Positions 1 through 12,571 of a stretch of DNA of 64,000 bases are shown piece by piece. Position numbers and translations under genes: made by a program. The DNA comes from Bactrocera neohumeralis (taxonomy: Eukaryota > Arthropoda > Insecta > Diptera > Tephritidae): the NCBI RefSeq assembly GCF_024586455.1, contig NW_026089624.1, positions 941,320 to 1,005,319 on the forward strand. Direction: 5' to 3'. The notes beneath the pieces are model-generated. The model was not told the origin of the DNA, made no database searches, and worked only from the letters and a program-made list of their open reading frames with translations. Position 1 is the first letter of the stretch. Every line of letters begins with the position of its first letter.

Positions 1-255
1 CAATCTTAGTTTTTTTTCTCTTTGGCTTTAAAGAGCGTGTTTTAAAGAGCGAGAAGAAATAGGAAAGCAAAGCAAAATGCAAAAATAGCGGTACTTTAAC
101 GTAAAAATTGGCGTCGACTGCGGAATAAGTATATTTTGTCAGTTTTGATTTGCACTCAAACAGAAGCAGTCTGTACGTTTAAATTGCAGTAAATAATAAA
201 TTATTTTGTAATAATTTGTTATAGTCTTGTAATAATTTGACTAATAAGTAAAAAT
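1..255. other. AT-rich leader, no gene seen
   Basis: No coding signal. A short imperfect direct repeat (TTTGTAATAATTTG and TCTTGTAATAATTTGAC) lies at about 208-241, just upstream of the transposase-like reading frame that opens at 256. It may be the 5' untranslated part or terminus of that element, but no terminal inverted repeat is recognised. Confidence 0.4.
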
Positions 256-2577
256 ATGACTTCTACGCGATCTAAAAGTACAATTCATCTGATTGGCAAA
301 TCCAAACTTTGCTTTGATGGCAGGCTGTTATCAACGGTTCTTGATACTTTACAAGTTTATTTTTTCCATCATTCAGAACTTAATAAATCTCAAAGAGGTA
401 GCGTGAAAATAGTTGTTTAAAGCATTTGTGATATATGGTGTAAAGCAAATATTCCAATTGTTGAGGGGCGGAATATTATAAGAAAAATTACATCAATATT
501 GGATGAATATCGCAATATCTGCCGGAATAAAAATAGCAGAAGTTATGTGCAGATTGCTAAAGAAAATACGTTTATGGAAAACGTTAATTTAATCTTTGAC
601 ATAGCTCATCATGATGCTTTGAATTTAATAAAAATCGAAGAAGATATGCAATTTTTATTAGACCAAAGGTCAGAAAGAAAGTATGTGATGGGTAGAGTAG
701 ACGTAAAATATGTGCAAAAAAAGAAATAAAAGCAGCGAAGGTATTGAAAATGATAGACAGAGTTGAAAAAGAAGAAATCAAAAAAAAAAAAAAAATAGGA
801 TGGAGTTTAGAACCTGAAACGCTTTCAACCTCTCTTAGTGACGAAGAGTCTGATCATGATGATGATAAAGATGATGAGTTTATTAGTCAAAATAAAACAT
901 TAATACCGCGAAATAAAGAAATTAAACAGCGTAAAATAATGTCAGGAAATCTTGCGTCCGCATTGGGTCGCACGAACACCAGTAACAGTAAAGTTAATTT
1001 TGGTTTTTAAGTTGACATGTATTTTAACAATATACTTATTTCTTTAATACAAATTATAGGAAAGCAGCCTATATTCTTTCAGCAGTTGCTCAAACGTACA
1101 GTGCGGATCATGCTTCTGAAACTGTTTTATCAGTCAGCACCATTCGTAGAATGCGTAGTCAGTTCTGAAGTCAACATGCTTCAAACCTTAAGGGAATATT
1201 CTCGCCCAATGTTCCTTTAGTTATACATTTTGATGGAAAATTACTACCTGCAATTTCAAGGGGGCCATCTAAGGACGATCGAATTGCCATTGTCGTCTCC
1301 GGCTTAAACAGTGAAAAACTGCTTGGAGTACCCAAAACTGAGAAAAGTACCGGAGAAGATATTTCACAAGCAATTTTTGCAGGTATAAAGATGTGGAATA
1401 TGTGCCATCAAATTGTCGGAATGTCTTTTGATACCACTGCATCAAATAGGGGTCGTTTGAAAGGAGCATGCGTTCTTTTGGAGCAGAAACTGAAAAAAAA
1501 TTTCTTTGGCTAGCTTGTCGGCACCACATCTTTGAAGTAATTTGCGGAGATATTTTTAAAGCATTATTTGGTTCAACATCTGGCCCCGGCGTAAAAATAT
1601 TTAGTTCATTTCGGGAATTTTGGCCAAACATTAATCGAAGCGAATACGAGAAATGTTCTGATAGTTGAATAAGTAATGAATTACTCTCATTTAAAATAGA
1701 AACAATAGCTTTTGCAAGCGGTATTTTAAAGAAAAATTCAGGGCAATTGTTAAGAGAAGATTACCGTGAATTATTAGAACTAACGTTGATATTCTAGGGA
1801 GAAACTCCTCCACGCGGTATCAGTTTTCGTACTCCTGGCGCATTTCATCACGCGCGTTGGATGTCAAAATTGCTCTATGTTCTAAAAATTTGCCTTTTTC
1901 GAAGTCAATTCCATCTTAATGAACCCCAGCAAAAGGCTTGTGTTGAGTTCGGTATATTTATTACATTAATATACGTAAAAGCTTGGATACAAAGTCCAAA
2001 TGCCTGTGACGCACCTTATAATGACTTAAATCTAATAAAATATTTTTCTGAGTATAGCACCATATCAAAAATAATATCAGAGACCGCAACAGCTGCATTT
2101 AGTCGACACTTATGGTATTTAAGCGAAGAACTAGCTCCAATTGCCCTTTTCTCAGATTTGGTACCTAAAACAATGAAAAGTTTGATGGTGACTCGAATAA
2201 ATGAGTTCAAAATGCAAAAGCCTGTTAAAAGATTTGTTAAATATATTGGTACAGAAGATCTGAGTGATAAAACAATAACCTTTTTCATTGGTCCTGCTTC
2301 TCATACTTTATTTGAAATATTGAAATTGGATGTCACTTTTCTAAATGAAGACATATACTCGTGGAATCAAAGCAAATCTTTTAATGAAGCAAAAAAATAT
2401 ATAATGGCTTTGAAAAACGTAAATGATAGTGCTGAAAGAGCAATTGCTCTAGCAACAAATTTTAATCACTCTTTAACGACAAACGAGAGCGAAAAGCAAT
2501 TTCTATTACAAGTTCTGGAGAGTCATCGTAAAAACTTCCCTAATTGTAATAAAAGCACTTTGTTTCAAAATATTTGA
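256..2577 (+). pseudogene. Broken hAT-like DDE transposase (copy 1)
   Basis: A transposase-like protein is readable in pieces along about 2.3 kb. The N-terminal part opens with an ATG at 256, is cut by an in-frame TAA at 418 and continues to 729; it holds an IWCKANIPI motif. An acidic linker follows in another frame (744-1010). The core is at about 1190-1668, with HFDGK, SFDTTASNRG and an LACRHHIFEVI segment that look like catalytic-domain blocks. The C-terminal 1861-2577 stretch (238 codons, open) has DSAERAI, where the last acidic catalytic residue would be expected. The same block order (IWxKAxIP, core, xxxERxxxL) occurs in the element at 18716-20963, so I place both in one superfamily. 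The hAT-like label is inferred from the 8-bp target duplication of that second copy. At least one nonsense change and three frame changes make it inactive. No TIRs are seen here. Confidence 0.6.
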
Positions 2578-2801
2578 ATGTGAAAATATGTAACAAAAAA
2601 TGAAATAATATGAATTATATAATTAAAATTGTATTTACCATTGATTTTAAAGTAAAATAAGACATATGTATGTACAAATTTTATTAAATTTTTTTTTTGA
2701 TTCAGCATATATTAGTGAATTTTGAATTCGTTGAGGCAGTTCTAAATCTTATCCGAATGAGCTCAAATTTTTTTTCAGTTATTTTCTCACCAAAAGGATC
2801 C

Positions 2802-3900
2802 AATACTCTCGCAACAAGTTGCTAAGGAGAGTATTATAGTTTTGTTCACATAACGGTTGTTTGTAAGTCCTAAAACTAAAAGAGTCAGATATGGGGTTAT
2901 ATATACCAAAGTGATCAGGGTGACGAGTAGAGTTGAAATCCGGATGTCTGTCTGTCCGTCCGTCTGTCCGTCCGTCCGTCCGCAAGCTGTAACTTGAGTA
3001 AAAATTGAGATATCATGCTGAAACTTGGTACACGTATTTGTTGGCTCCATAAGAAGGTTAAGTTCGAAGATGGGCAAAATCGGCCAACTGCCACGCCCAC
3101 AAAATGGCGAAAACCGAAAACCTATAAAGTGTCATAACTAAGCCATAAATAAAGATATTAAAGTGAAATTTGGCACAAAGGATCGCATTAAGGAGGGGCA
3201 TATGTGGACGTAATTTTTTTGGAAAAGTGGGCGTGGCCCCGCCCCCTACTAAGTTTTTTGTATATATCTCAGAAACTACTATAGCTATGTCAACCAAACT
3301 CTACAGAGCCGTTTCCTTCAGGCATTTCCATAAACAGTTCAAAAATGGAAGAAATCGGATAATAACCACGCCCACTTCCCATACAAAGGTTATGTTGAAA
3401 ATCACTAAAAGTGCGTTAACCGACTAACAAAAAACGTCAGAAACACTAAATTTTACGGAAAAAATGGCAGAAAGAAGCTGCACCCAAGCTTTTTTTAAAA
3501 ATTGAAAATGGGCGTGGCGTCGCCCACTTATGGACCTAAAACCATATCTCAGGAACTCCTCGACCGATTTCAATGAAATTCGGTATATTATGTTTTCTTA
3601 ACACCTTGATGACGTGTACGAAATAGGGGTGAAATCGGTTCACAACCACGCCTTCTTCCAATATAACGCTATTTTGAGTTCCATCTGATGCCTTCTCTGT
3701 ATAATATTTCCGTAGCATCTATGGTTCGAAATTGGGCGAAATATATTCACAACCACGCCTACTTCCCATATACCACAATTTTGAAGTCCATCTGATTCGT
3801 TCACGTTAAAGTATATAAGTTCAACACGAGTGAAGATAACGGACCAAAACTTTTCACAAATACTGTATTTCTGGTGTAGCATAGCCCGAATAAAAATCAC
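2802..3900 (+). repeat. DINE-1/HINE-like repeat, copy A
   Basis: Noncoding dispersed repeat that begins at AATACTCTCGCAAC and reads through GGAGAGTATTATAG, a run of GTCT/GTCC units at about 2946-2990, and a body with many 'accacgcc' blocks. The start and body align with copies at 15045-15895 (reverse) and 28685-29527. This is the organisation known for Drosophila DINE-1 and other Helentron-associated elements: a terminal pyrimidine/TATAC motif, then a GGGTATTATA-like segment, then a GTCTGTCC run. Copy A keeps about 205 bp (about 3199-3405) that the other two lack. Its 3' part after about 3715 differs and includes a second diverged block (3740-3800), and the usual 3' hairpin terminus is not found, so the right boundary is uncertain. 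The short readable frames inside are not genes. Confidence 0.7.
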
Positions 3901-5435
3901 CGAGATCAGACCATTTTATTGAAAATATCGGTAAATATCTCAGATATTCTAAACATATTCATAGGAGATGTGTTCCTTCCAACAGTGTTCGTCTGTGCCA
4001 AAAATGGGCAAAATCAAGCCAATATTTCTTCTTGCCCCCACATACCTCTTATTTGATTTTCACAATTCTAGTGGACTTTGTGCCGAATATATTGGTCAAA
4101 TTTTGAATTACCTTAATAAATTTGCATGGAAATATGTTCATACTTAAGTCAACGTGTTGGCCCCCATATACATATGTAATAACACGATTTCTGCCTTTAC
4201 TTTTTACTTTACGCCGAATATGTATATTGCGTACTTCCTAAGATATCTTTAAAATATTATAAGAATACATATATGTGACCTGGAAAACGGAAAGGGGGCT
4301 TAGGTGTCAAAAAATTAATTTTCACTTTTTAGTTGGTTCGGATGGAAGATGAGATGCTTTTTCACGTGATAGAATCCAAAAAGTCATAACTTGTTTGAAA
4401 GTTAGCTCCTTTTTCGTGGACCAGGTCACATATTATACATTAAATTTTTTAGGCACATGTAAAATCCAACTATATTTGAAAGTCAGTAAGAAATACTAAC
4501 GTAAATTAATAGTAGTCTAGTATCAAAGGCACGCAATTAGAAAACCTGCTTTTCAGATGGACCAAATTAGTATTAATTGTTTTAATTTGGCTTATGCGAA
4601 AAAATCGCGATTTACAAAGCTCCATAGATAGCTTATGGACGGTTTAGGTATTAAGACACAGATGTGTACATAGACCTAATAATTTACAATATTTAGCATA
4701 TATATTTAATGGGAATTAGTATTTATTCTTTAAAATTGTTTTCAATGTATTTGGCTGCAAATCCCCTTACTCAAATGTTATTGAATAATTTTTAAAACAA
4801 AAATGGCTTACCTACCTGTGTCTATTCATAACAACTCAAACTTTCAACCTTGATATATGGTATACTTAAAAATTGTTTTCACAAATTTTCTACCTACATA
4901 GTTTAGCCTTCACGAGCGAACTTTTGCGGAAGATGAACTCCTTTGTTTCAGAAAGCATTAAAAAAAGCAATTTACGTAGGAGTTTTCCGTGTAAATACTT
5001 TCAAGGCTATTAAGCAAATTACTAATTTCTAAGAGATATATATATGTATGTACTATACGAGTATATGTATAATTTATATATTATTATGCTAGATGTTTAT
5101 ACTTTCAGTTACACTAAATAACTTGAGTAGTGAAGTCTACATTTTTAGCTGAAGTTTTAATTAATTAAGTGAAAATTTACCATAGTGGTGTTAGCATCAT
5201 AAATCATATCAATATAATAAAATATAGAACGAATCTATATCATCATCCACTTGAAAAGAAGACTGAAAGAAGACCAGCAAGTTACCCTAAAAAGAGAACA
5301 CAGGAGTCATTCGGAAGAAAAATCAGAAAGTATTTACACACTTGTTTTAATAGATTATGATTAAATTATTTATTTTTTTAATAGATTAAGATTAAATTAT
5401 TTATTTTCTTTAGTAAGATTGAATTTTAAGAAATT
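3901..5435. other. Intergenic AT-rich stretch upstream of Helentron
   Basis: No gene recognised apart from the small MITE at 4271-4433. A 63-codon frame at 5169-5360 is basic and lacks any motif I know. It could be 5' leader of the Helentron, whose 5' terminus I cannot place. Confidence 0.35.
4271..4433. mobile_element. Short MITE with 13-bp TIRs
   Basis: A 163-bp unit bounded by ATATGTGACCTGG (4271-4283) and its exact reverse complement CCAGGTCACATAT (4421-4433). There is no coding capacity and the interior is AT-rich, which is the classic shape of a miniature inverted-repeat element. The superfamily is not assigned. The flanks show a possible TA-type target (cAT before, TAc after), but it is too short to be decisive. 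Confidence 0.5.
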
Positions 5436-8400
5436 ATGCCTAGATTAAATAAAAGATCTGTTGTACAAAGTCGACTTGAAAATAGAAGACGTATGCAGAT
5501 TCTTCGGGCTAACTCATTATATAGAGCTAGTGAGCAATCACATAATACTCAAAGCCAGGCTAATCGCAGATTAGATCCAGAAGTCCGCCTGTCAGAACAA
5601 AGTACCAATACAGTTCAACATAGGACAAGGCGACAAAATCAAGAGGTTCGGTCTGCTGAGCAAAGTATAAATACTGTTCAGCATAGGTCTCGGCGGGAAA
5701 ATCCCGAAATAAGGTCAGCTGAACAAATCATAGATACCAATCAGCATAGAACCCGGCGACAAAATCCTCAATTTCGCTCTGAAGAGCAAAGTAGGAATAC
5801 CCGAGAACATAGGTCCCGCCGGGAGAACCCAAATCTTCGGTCTGCTGAGCAAAGTATAAATACTGTTCAGCATAGGTCTCGGCGGGAAAACCGAGCTTAG
5901 GTCTGCTGAGCAAAGTATAAATACTGTTCAGCATAGGTCTCGGCGGGAAAACCCAGAGCTTAGGTCTGCTGAGCAAAGTATAAATACTGTTCAGCATAGG
6001 TCTCGGCGGGAAAATCCCGAAATAAGGTTAGCTGAACAAATCGTAGATACCAATCAGCATAGAACCCGGCGACAAAATCCTCAATTTCGCTCTGAAGAGC
6101 AAAGTAGGAATACCAGAGAACATAGGTCCCGCCGGGAGAACCCAAATCTTCGGTCTGCTGAGCAAAGTATAAATACTGTTCAGCATAGGTCTCGGCGGGA
6201 AAATCCCGAAATAAGGTTAGCTGAACAAATCATAGATACCAATCAGCATAGAACCCGGCGACAAAATCCTCAATTTCGCTCTGAAGAGCAAAGTAGGAAT
6301 ACCCAAGAACATAGAATTCGACGCCAAAACCCTATTATTCGGTCAAATGAGCAGTCTCATAATACCGTAGTACACCGAGAACTTAGAAGAAATCCTAACT
6401 ATAGACATTTAGAGCGCATACGTGATCAGATACAAAGAGAACGTTCAAGAAGAAATCCTGAAACAAGGAGAGAGGAACGTTATAGAGAAACGCAACGACG
6501 ACAGCTTATCAGGAGGGGTGCAAGGGAACAAATTTTAAATCAGAGACGTCAACAACAAAATCTGGTCCGTATTCATAGAGAAAACTTAACAAATAGGCAA
6601 ATTCAAAATGAAAGGCAGTCCCAACGAAATATATTAAACAGAGAAAATAATGTCTCTGATATTTTTGCAAATGGTGGCATTTCAAGAGATTTTCGAAGCA
6701 TTTATTTTGAAAATATAAAGAAAGGTCCCACCGAAATATGTATTTGCTGTGGGGGATTATGGTTTCCACATCAAGTACGCAAGTTAAATTTCGGAACTAT
6801 AGCTCAAGTTCACCCAGATGCTACATCTGTTTTCTTTTTAAAGCAAAAGTTTCCTTCTGAAGATGGAAACTACAATTTTTGCTTAACTTGCAAAAATGGG
6901 ATTGCCAAAAATAACATACCAAAAATATGTTTGTTAAATGGTCTAGACTTTCCGGATATACCAGATTGTTTAAAAAATTTAACCCCTATTGAAGAAAGGC
7001 TAATAATGCCTCGATTGCCTTTTATGACCATTCGTCCATTGGGATATCAAGGCCAAAGTTCGATTAAAGGTGCCGTTGTCAATATACCTATTTCTGTTAA
7101 TAATGTTGTGACATCTCTACCGAGGACTTTTGATCAAACTCATGTGATACAAATTCACTTAAGAAGACGTATGGAATACAATCATGATTATATGACTGAT
7201 ACCATACGGCCTGCGAAGGTTATGGAAGCTTTGCGATTCTTAGTGAATACTCCTCTGTATCGTGAGCATAATATACACATAAATGAGAATTGGATTTCAG
7301 GCTTTAATAACCAAGAAGAAGTTCCCTTTGTTGCATCTGCTGAAGATGATAGATTGGTTCAATCTCTTTATGAGGAACAGACTTCCCATAATAATCACAC
7401 AGACATTCCCATAGCACCCGTACCTGCAGAACTGAACCCAGGTAGTCAAGAGACTCTTTTAGACAATATTCCTATAGAAAACATGGAATATAACCGTTTA
7501 GTTATAGCGCCAGGGGAAGGGCAAAGGCCAATTGACATAGTTCAAGATAATAATTCGGAAGAATTGTCATTTGGAACAATATACGTTGGGCAAAAACGTA
7601 CATGCTCTGAAACATATAGTAAGATAGTACGTTCCGAAATTCGCCGCTTTGACCGCAGAGCGTGTACCATTCCGAAGTTGTTCTACGACTATAAAAAATT
7701 AGAACTACTGCAAATTAAGAATAGTACATCCATTTGCCTCCGAAAGTTTTCAGGTCGTAACCGTGTTACGGCTCAAAATGTATTAAATGAAAACTTTGTT
7801 CAAAACTTGATTCAACATGATGACGGTTACAAAGTTTTGAAAGGTGTTAGATCCTCTCCTGCTCACTGGGAAGCTGAGAAAAAAAAAGCAATTGCAATGA
7901 TTCGCCAATTTGGGCTTCCAACCTTTTTCATAACTCTATCGGCTGCTGAATCTCAGTGGGTTGAGCTGTTGGTTATTCTGTCGAAAACTGTTGATTCAAA
8001 AGATATTTCACAAGAAGAAGCCAACATTTTATCAACCCAAGATAGATATCGCTTAATCCGCTCAGATGCGGTTACTTGTGCTAGATATTTTGATTACCGC
8101 TACCGGCAAATCCTTAAACTTTTTAAAGATAATACCGGCATTTTTGGAACACATTTTGTAAAAAACTATTACTGGAGAGTAGAGTTTCAACAGAGAGGTT
8201 CCCCGCATATACATGGCATGTATTGGCTTAATAATGCTCCCAAGATCAACCTTCAAAGTCCTGAGACATTCTCCGAAGTCATTGATTTCATTGACACTTA
8301 TGTTTCAACAGATAGTTCAGTAAGCCACTTGGAACATTATTTAGATTATCAAAAGCATAATCACAGTCGGTCGTGTACTAGAGAAATAAGAGGACAACAA

Positions 8401-11400
8401 TTTTGTCGTTTTGGTATACCATATCCACCAATGCCTTGCACACAAATATTGCTTCCTTTTCCAGACACAACCCAAGATTTGGAAAGGCATAAGGAAAACT
8501 TTTCTAGAATTCAAAATGTTTTAAATTCAACTCTGACTACAGAAGATATATCGAATTTAGATAATTTTGAAAATTTCTTGAGCGATAATAGAATAAACAT
8601 GTCTTTTGATGACTATTTGTTAGCTCTGAGATCAAGCTTATCAAAACCTAAAATTTTTCTGAAAAGAAAAATGCAAGATCGTTTTATAAATGCTTATAAT
8701 CCTCTTATTTTGGAACTCCATAGGGCTAATATGGATATCCAATATATACTGGATGCATATGCTTGCTGTTCCTATATAATTAATTATATTAACAAATCGA
8801 ACAGAGGAATTTCTAGGCTCTTAAATGAAGCTATATCAGAAGTAAATGCCGGAAATTATACAATAAAGCAAAAACTTCAACATATAGGTCATAAATTTAT
8901 ATCAGGCACGGAAATATCTGCACAAGAAGCTGTTTATTGCTGCATTGGGCTTCATCTTTCGGAAGCTAGTAATGGAGAAATATTTATAAATACCTCACGA
9001 CCAGAGGAACGTGTGCGAATGGTAAAACCTAGGGCGGAACTTCAGAACCTTCCTTCAGATTCTACTGAAATATTTGTAGCTGGTATTTTAGACCGTTATG
9101 TGCAGCGGCCCGATCAGTTAGAAACTGTTTGCTTAGCAGATTTTGCATCTATGTTTAAATTTGTGAAATCCAATAGAATAGTGCAAGACAGTGATCATGA
9201 AGAAGAAGAGAGGGAAGATAATAACGTACCAGATATTGGGGTACCCATTGCACTTAGAGACGGCAGCGGTTTTGTTAAAAAACGTACCAAACCAATTATT
9301 ATTCGGTACAGAAGGTTTAGTCCTGATGTGACCAAAGTTGAGTATTTCCGCGAAATGGTAATGCTTTTCTATCCATGGCGGAACGAACAGGAAGATCTTA
9401 TTGAAAATGATAATGAGCTAACTTGTATAACTCACCGTATTTTAATTGAGGGAAATCGAAAAAAATATGATGTTTTTGATCAAAGAGAACTGGAAAGTGT
9501 CTTAGAAAGTCTTTATAATGAGACAGACTTAGAAGAAGCTGTACAAAATGAACTACCTGTTGTGGAAAATGAGTTTCGGGTGTTAGCACTTCCAGAAATA
9601 AGCCCTAATATTAATTTGCTGGATTTGCATGGCGAACATACAACAGATAATGGTACTGAATCTGATTGCAATATTAGGCTTATTAAACTACCCCCTTTAA
9701 TTTCGGTTGAGGAATTATTTTCTCTAGTTCAAAGTTTAAATATTAAGCAAAGAACATACTTGACTCATTTGATGCATCAGATTAAAACAAGTCGACCATT
9801 TTATGAATTCATTGGGGGCGGAGCAGGTGTTGGAAAAAGTCGTTTGATATCTGCAATATATCAAGCTCTTAACCATCGCTTCAATTCTACACCTGGATCC
9901 ATCCCAAGTTCTTTAAAAGTTCTCCTTTGTGCACCTACGGGTAAAGCAGCATTCGGGATAGGTGGACTGACACTTCACTCAATATTTTCTCTTCCTGTAA
10001 ATCAGCTGAATAGAGAGTTGAGGCCCTTAAGCAGTGACATAGTTAACTCTTTGTATTCCAAACTTGCTGATTTAAAACTAATCATAATTGATGAAATATC
10101 AATGGTGGGCGCTCGAATGTTTAGCTATGTTGATGCTAGGCTTAAACAAATTTTTAAAACAAACAACCCATTTGGTGGCATACCGATTATAGTGTTTGGA
10201 GATTTGAAGCAACTCTCACCTGTTGGAGATAGGTGGATATTTTCTTCTAACTCTAATGATGCTTACAGCACTTTAGTTGGTTCTCCTTTGTGGGACTTAT
10301 TCAAATATTTTGAATTAACAGAAATAATGAGACAAAGGGACGATCAAGCTTTTGCTATTGCGTTAAATCGTATGGCATCTGGCACTATGACAAATGATGA
10401 TATATCATTAATTCAAACTCGGGTAGTTAATTCTGAAGAAGTCCCCGATGATGCGATCCATTTATTTTGGTCAAACGAAGAGACAAATAATTTCAATGCC
10501 CTTAAGCTCAGTCGAATTACAACTGAAGCTATTTCTTCAACTGCCAAAGACTCTGTAAGAGGAATGGGTATAGGTGATCAACAAGGGAATATTTTGGAAA
10601 GAGTTCAACTTTTCAAAACTTCTGAAACACAGGGACTTCCTTATCAGTTGACACTAAAAACCACTGCAAAATACATGATTACAGTGAATATAAACACATG
10701 TGATGGTTTAGTTAATGGGGCAACTGGAGAACTAATGCAAATTGATTATCCAGTAATTCTTTGGATTAAATTCTTGGAACCTTCTGTTGGTTTGATAGCA
10801 CGATCAAAAAAGCCTCATCCTTTAGAAAGTTCTTGGACCCCAATTGAAAAAGTTATTAGATCTTTTCAATATAAAAGAAATGAGCAAATTATAATTGAAA
10901 GAAATCAGTTTCCAGTTGTTCCAGCTGAGGGAATAACCATTCACAAAAGTCAGGGTGCTACATATAATAAAGTTGTCGTTCATACTCGACCCAGAATGCC
11001 TAGAGCTTCGATATATGTCGCTTGCAGTCGAGCTACTACGGCAGTAGGTCTCTTTATTATCGGAAATTTTATTCCTCCTAATAAATTTTCTGAATCGGAT
11101 CCAGTATTTAGGGAAATGATGGAATTGAGCACATCTAAAGCCCTGATTACAAGTTTCGATTTTATGATTTCTCGATCATCAGCACTTCAAATTTTATATC
11201 ATAATGCTCAGAGTCTCCACGCTCACATTAACGATATAAAAGGCGACTGTCTGATGCTATCTTCAGATATTTTATGCTTCGTAGAAACCTGGAGCACTCC
11301 TGTTGAACATTTTGAGATACCAGGATTTACTCTTATAAACGAGCTGAGGATAGATAGCACTGAGACAAGCAACCGAAATAAACGGGGCCTTATAATTTAT

Positions 11401-11832
11401 GCAAAGCATAGTGTTGCCAGCTCTATAGAACCGAAGATTATGAAGAAGATTTATTCAGACCGCAAAGTTTTAGAAGCAGTTTTGTTTAAATGTTTCAACA
11501 ACAATATTCTGGTTCTTTACAGAAACTCAGCTTTTCCCCTCAGGCTTTTTATTGCAGAACTTCAAGAAATTCTTACTACAGAGTTGTGCAATCAAAATGT
11601 CTTAATTGTGGGAGATTTTAACATTTGCTTAAAGTCTGCAGGGTCTACAATAAAAAATCTTCTTCAAGATAAAAACTTTAGTTCCCTGCTTAGTGTAGAA
11701 TATTCAACTACACCTGCGGGGAGGCAAATTGATTGGGCATTTTCAAACATGGATCATTCTCATGTTGATGCTATCACTTATGAGACAGTGCATAGCTATC
11801 ATGATGGTATTTGTGTCTCTATTTCGGACTAA
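5436..11832 (+). CDS. Helentron Rep-helicase-endonuclease (one frameshift)
   Basis: About 2,130 codons. It opens at ATG 5436, shifts frame at a 2-bp deletion near 5892-5893 (which creates TAG at 5898-5900), and is then fully open to 11832. In order: a 63-bp/21-residue tandem region; a zinc-binding block (CICCGGLWF, then FCLTCKNG, about 6730-6900) followed by LPFMTIRPLG, resembling the DUF6570-type region; a Helitron-like Rep domain with the HUH motif SPHIHGMYWL (about 8200); a PIF1 helicase with Walker A GGGAGVGKS (about 9817-9840), Walker B LIIIDEIS, FGDLKQLSPVGD and IYVACSRAT; and a C-terminal APE-like endonuclease from about 11186 with YHNAQSLHAHINDI, DILCFVETW and VGDFN. Rep plus PIF1 plus C-terminal endonuclease is the Helentron hallmark. 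The protein would nick, unwind and insert rolling-circle transposon DNA in the nucleus. Only the frameshift is visibly damaging, so recent activity is plausible. Element termini are not resolved. Confidence 0.9.
5525..6400 (+). repeat. 63-bp coding tandem array in Helentron N terminus
   Basis: About 14 units of 63 bp encode a 21-residue basic repeat of the form NTxQHRxRRxNPExRSAEQ. Units fall into types (SINT, IIDT, SRNT) that recur in order, giving a higher-order repeat of about 189 bp in the middle. The array is Arg/Gln-rich and probably extended or nucleic-acid binding (inference). The frameshift at 5892-5893 lies inside one unit and can be read directly by comparing it with the next unit: AACCCAGAGCTT versus AACCGAGCTT. 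Confidence 0.85.
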
Positions 11833-12571
11833 GGCTATGTAGATACAATAGTATCTTTTTCACACATAAGGGCATTAGAATAGGTTAAAAATATGACATT
11901 ATGAATTAATAAATAAATATTTAAACTTAGAAATTTTAAATCATTTGTATAATTTGTTAGTATATAAGAATTTGTATAAACATAAGGTAGAATTAAAATA
12001 ATTTAACAAATCTTTCAAAATTGTAATATTATATAATAAAATATACATTATTATATATTAAAAGAAATGCAGTTTTTTGAAAAAAAAATATTGTTTTAAA
12101 TACAATATATATTTTTGGTAATATATAAGAATTTGTATAAATATAAAGTAGAAGTAAATATTTTAAGAATAAATGAAATGTACGTAGGATAAATTTTGCT
12201 ATTTATAAAATCATATCTTTAGGTTTTAAAAATAAAACATTTAATTATTAAAATATATAATACTTATTACTTCTAAATCAAACCTATATAATCTTATTGA
12301 TGTAAGAAATAAAATGTGCATTAACTTCGAAAAACGATTGTTTTTGTTTGTATGTACATTCACATATAAATTGTAGTTACCTAAGTAAACCGAATTATGA
12401 TCTCCTCTTTGGTACGTTTGCTCCAGATATGTTTTTAATGAACTATTGTTCTACACAAATGAGTCGTGGCTAGATTCTCCATATCTTGCATCAACACACC
12501 GTATTACCATATCCTGATCGCACGCCTGATAAAAATTTATTTTTTAAGACGAAATAATAATAAGTAACAAT
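11833..12571. other. AT-rich stretch after Helentron
   Basis: No gene seen. Just after the Helentron stop is a small perfect hairpin, GATACAATAGTATC followed by TTTTT (about 11843-11861). It could belong to the 3' terminus of the rolling-circle element, but it does not match the DINE-1-like hairpin seen elsewhere in the window. The rest is low-complexity AT sequence with several TAATATATAAGAA-like direct repeats. Confidence 0.4.

Noticed and set aside
2940..2995. GTCT/GTCC tandem run considered as an independent microsatellite
   Set aside because: It recurs at the same place in copies B and C of the DINE-1-like repeat, so it is part of that element.
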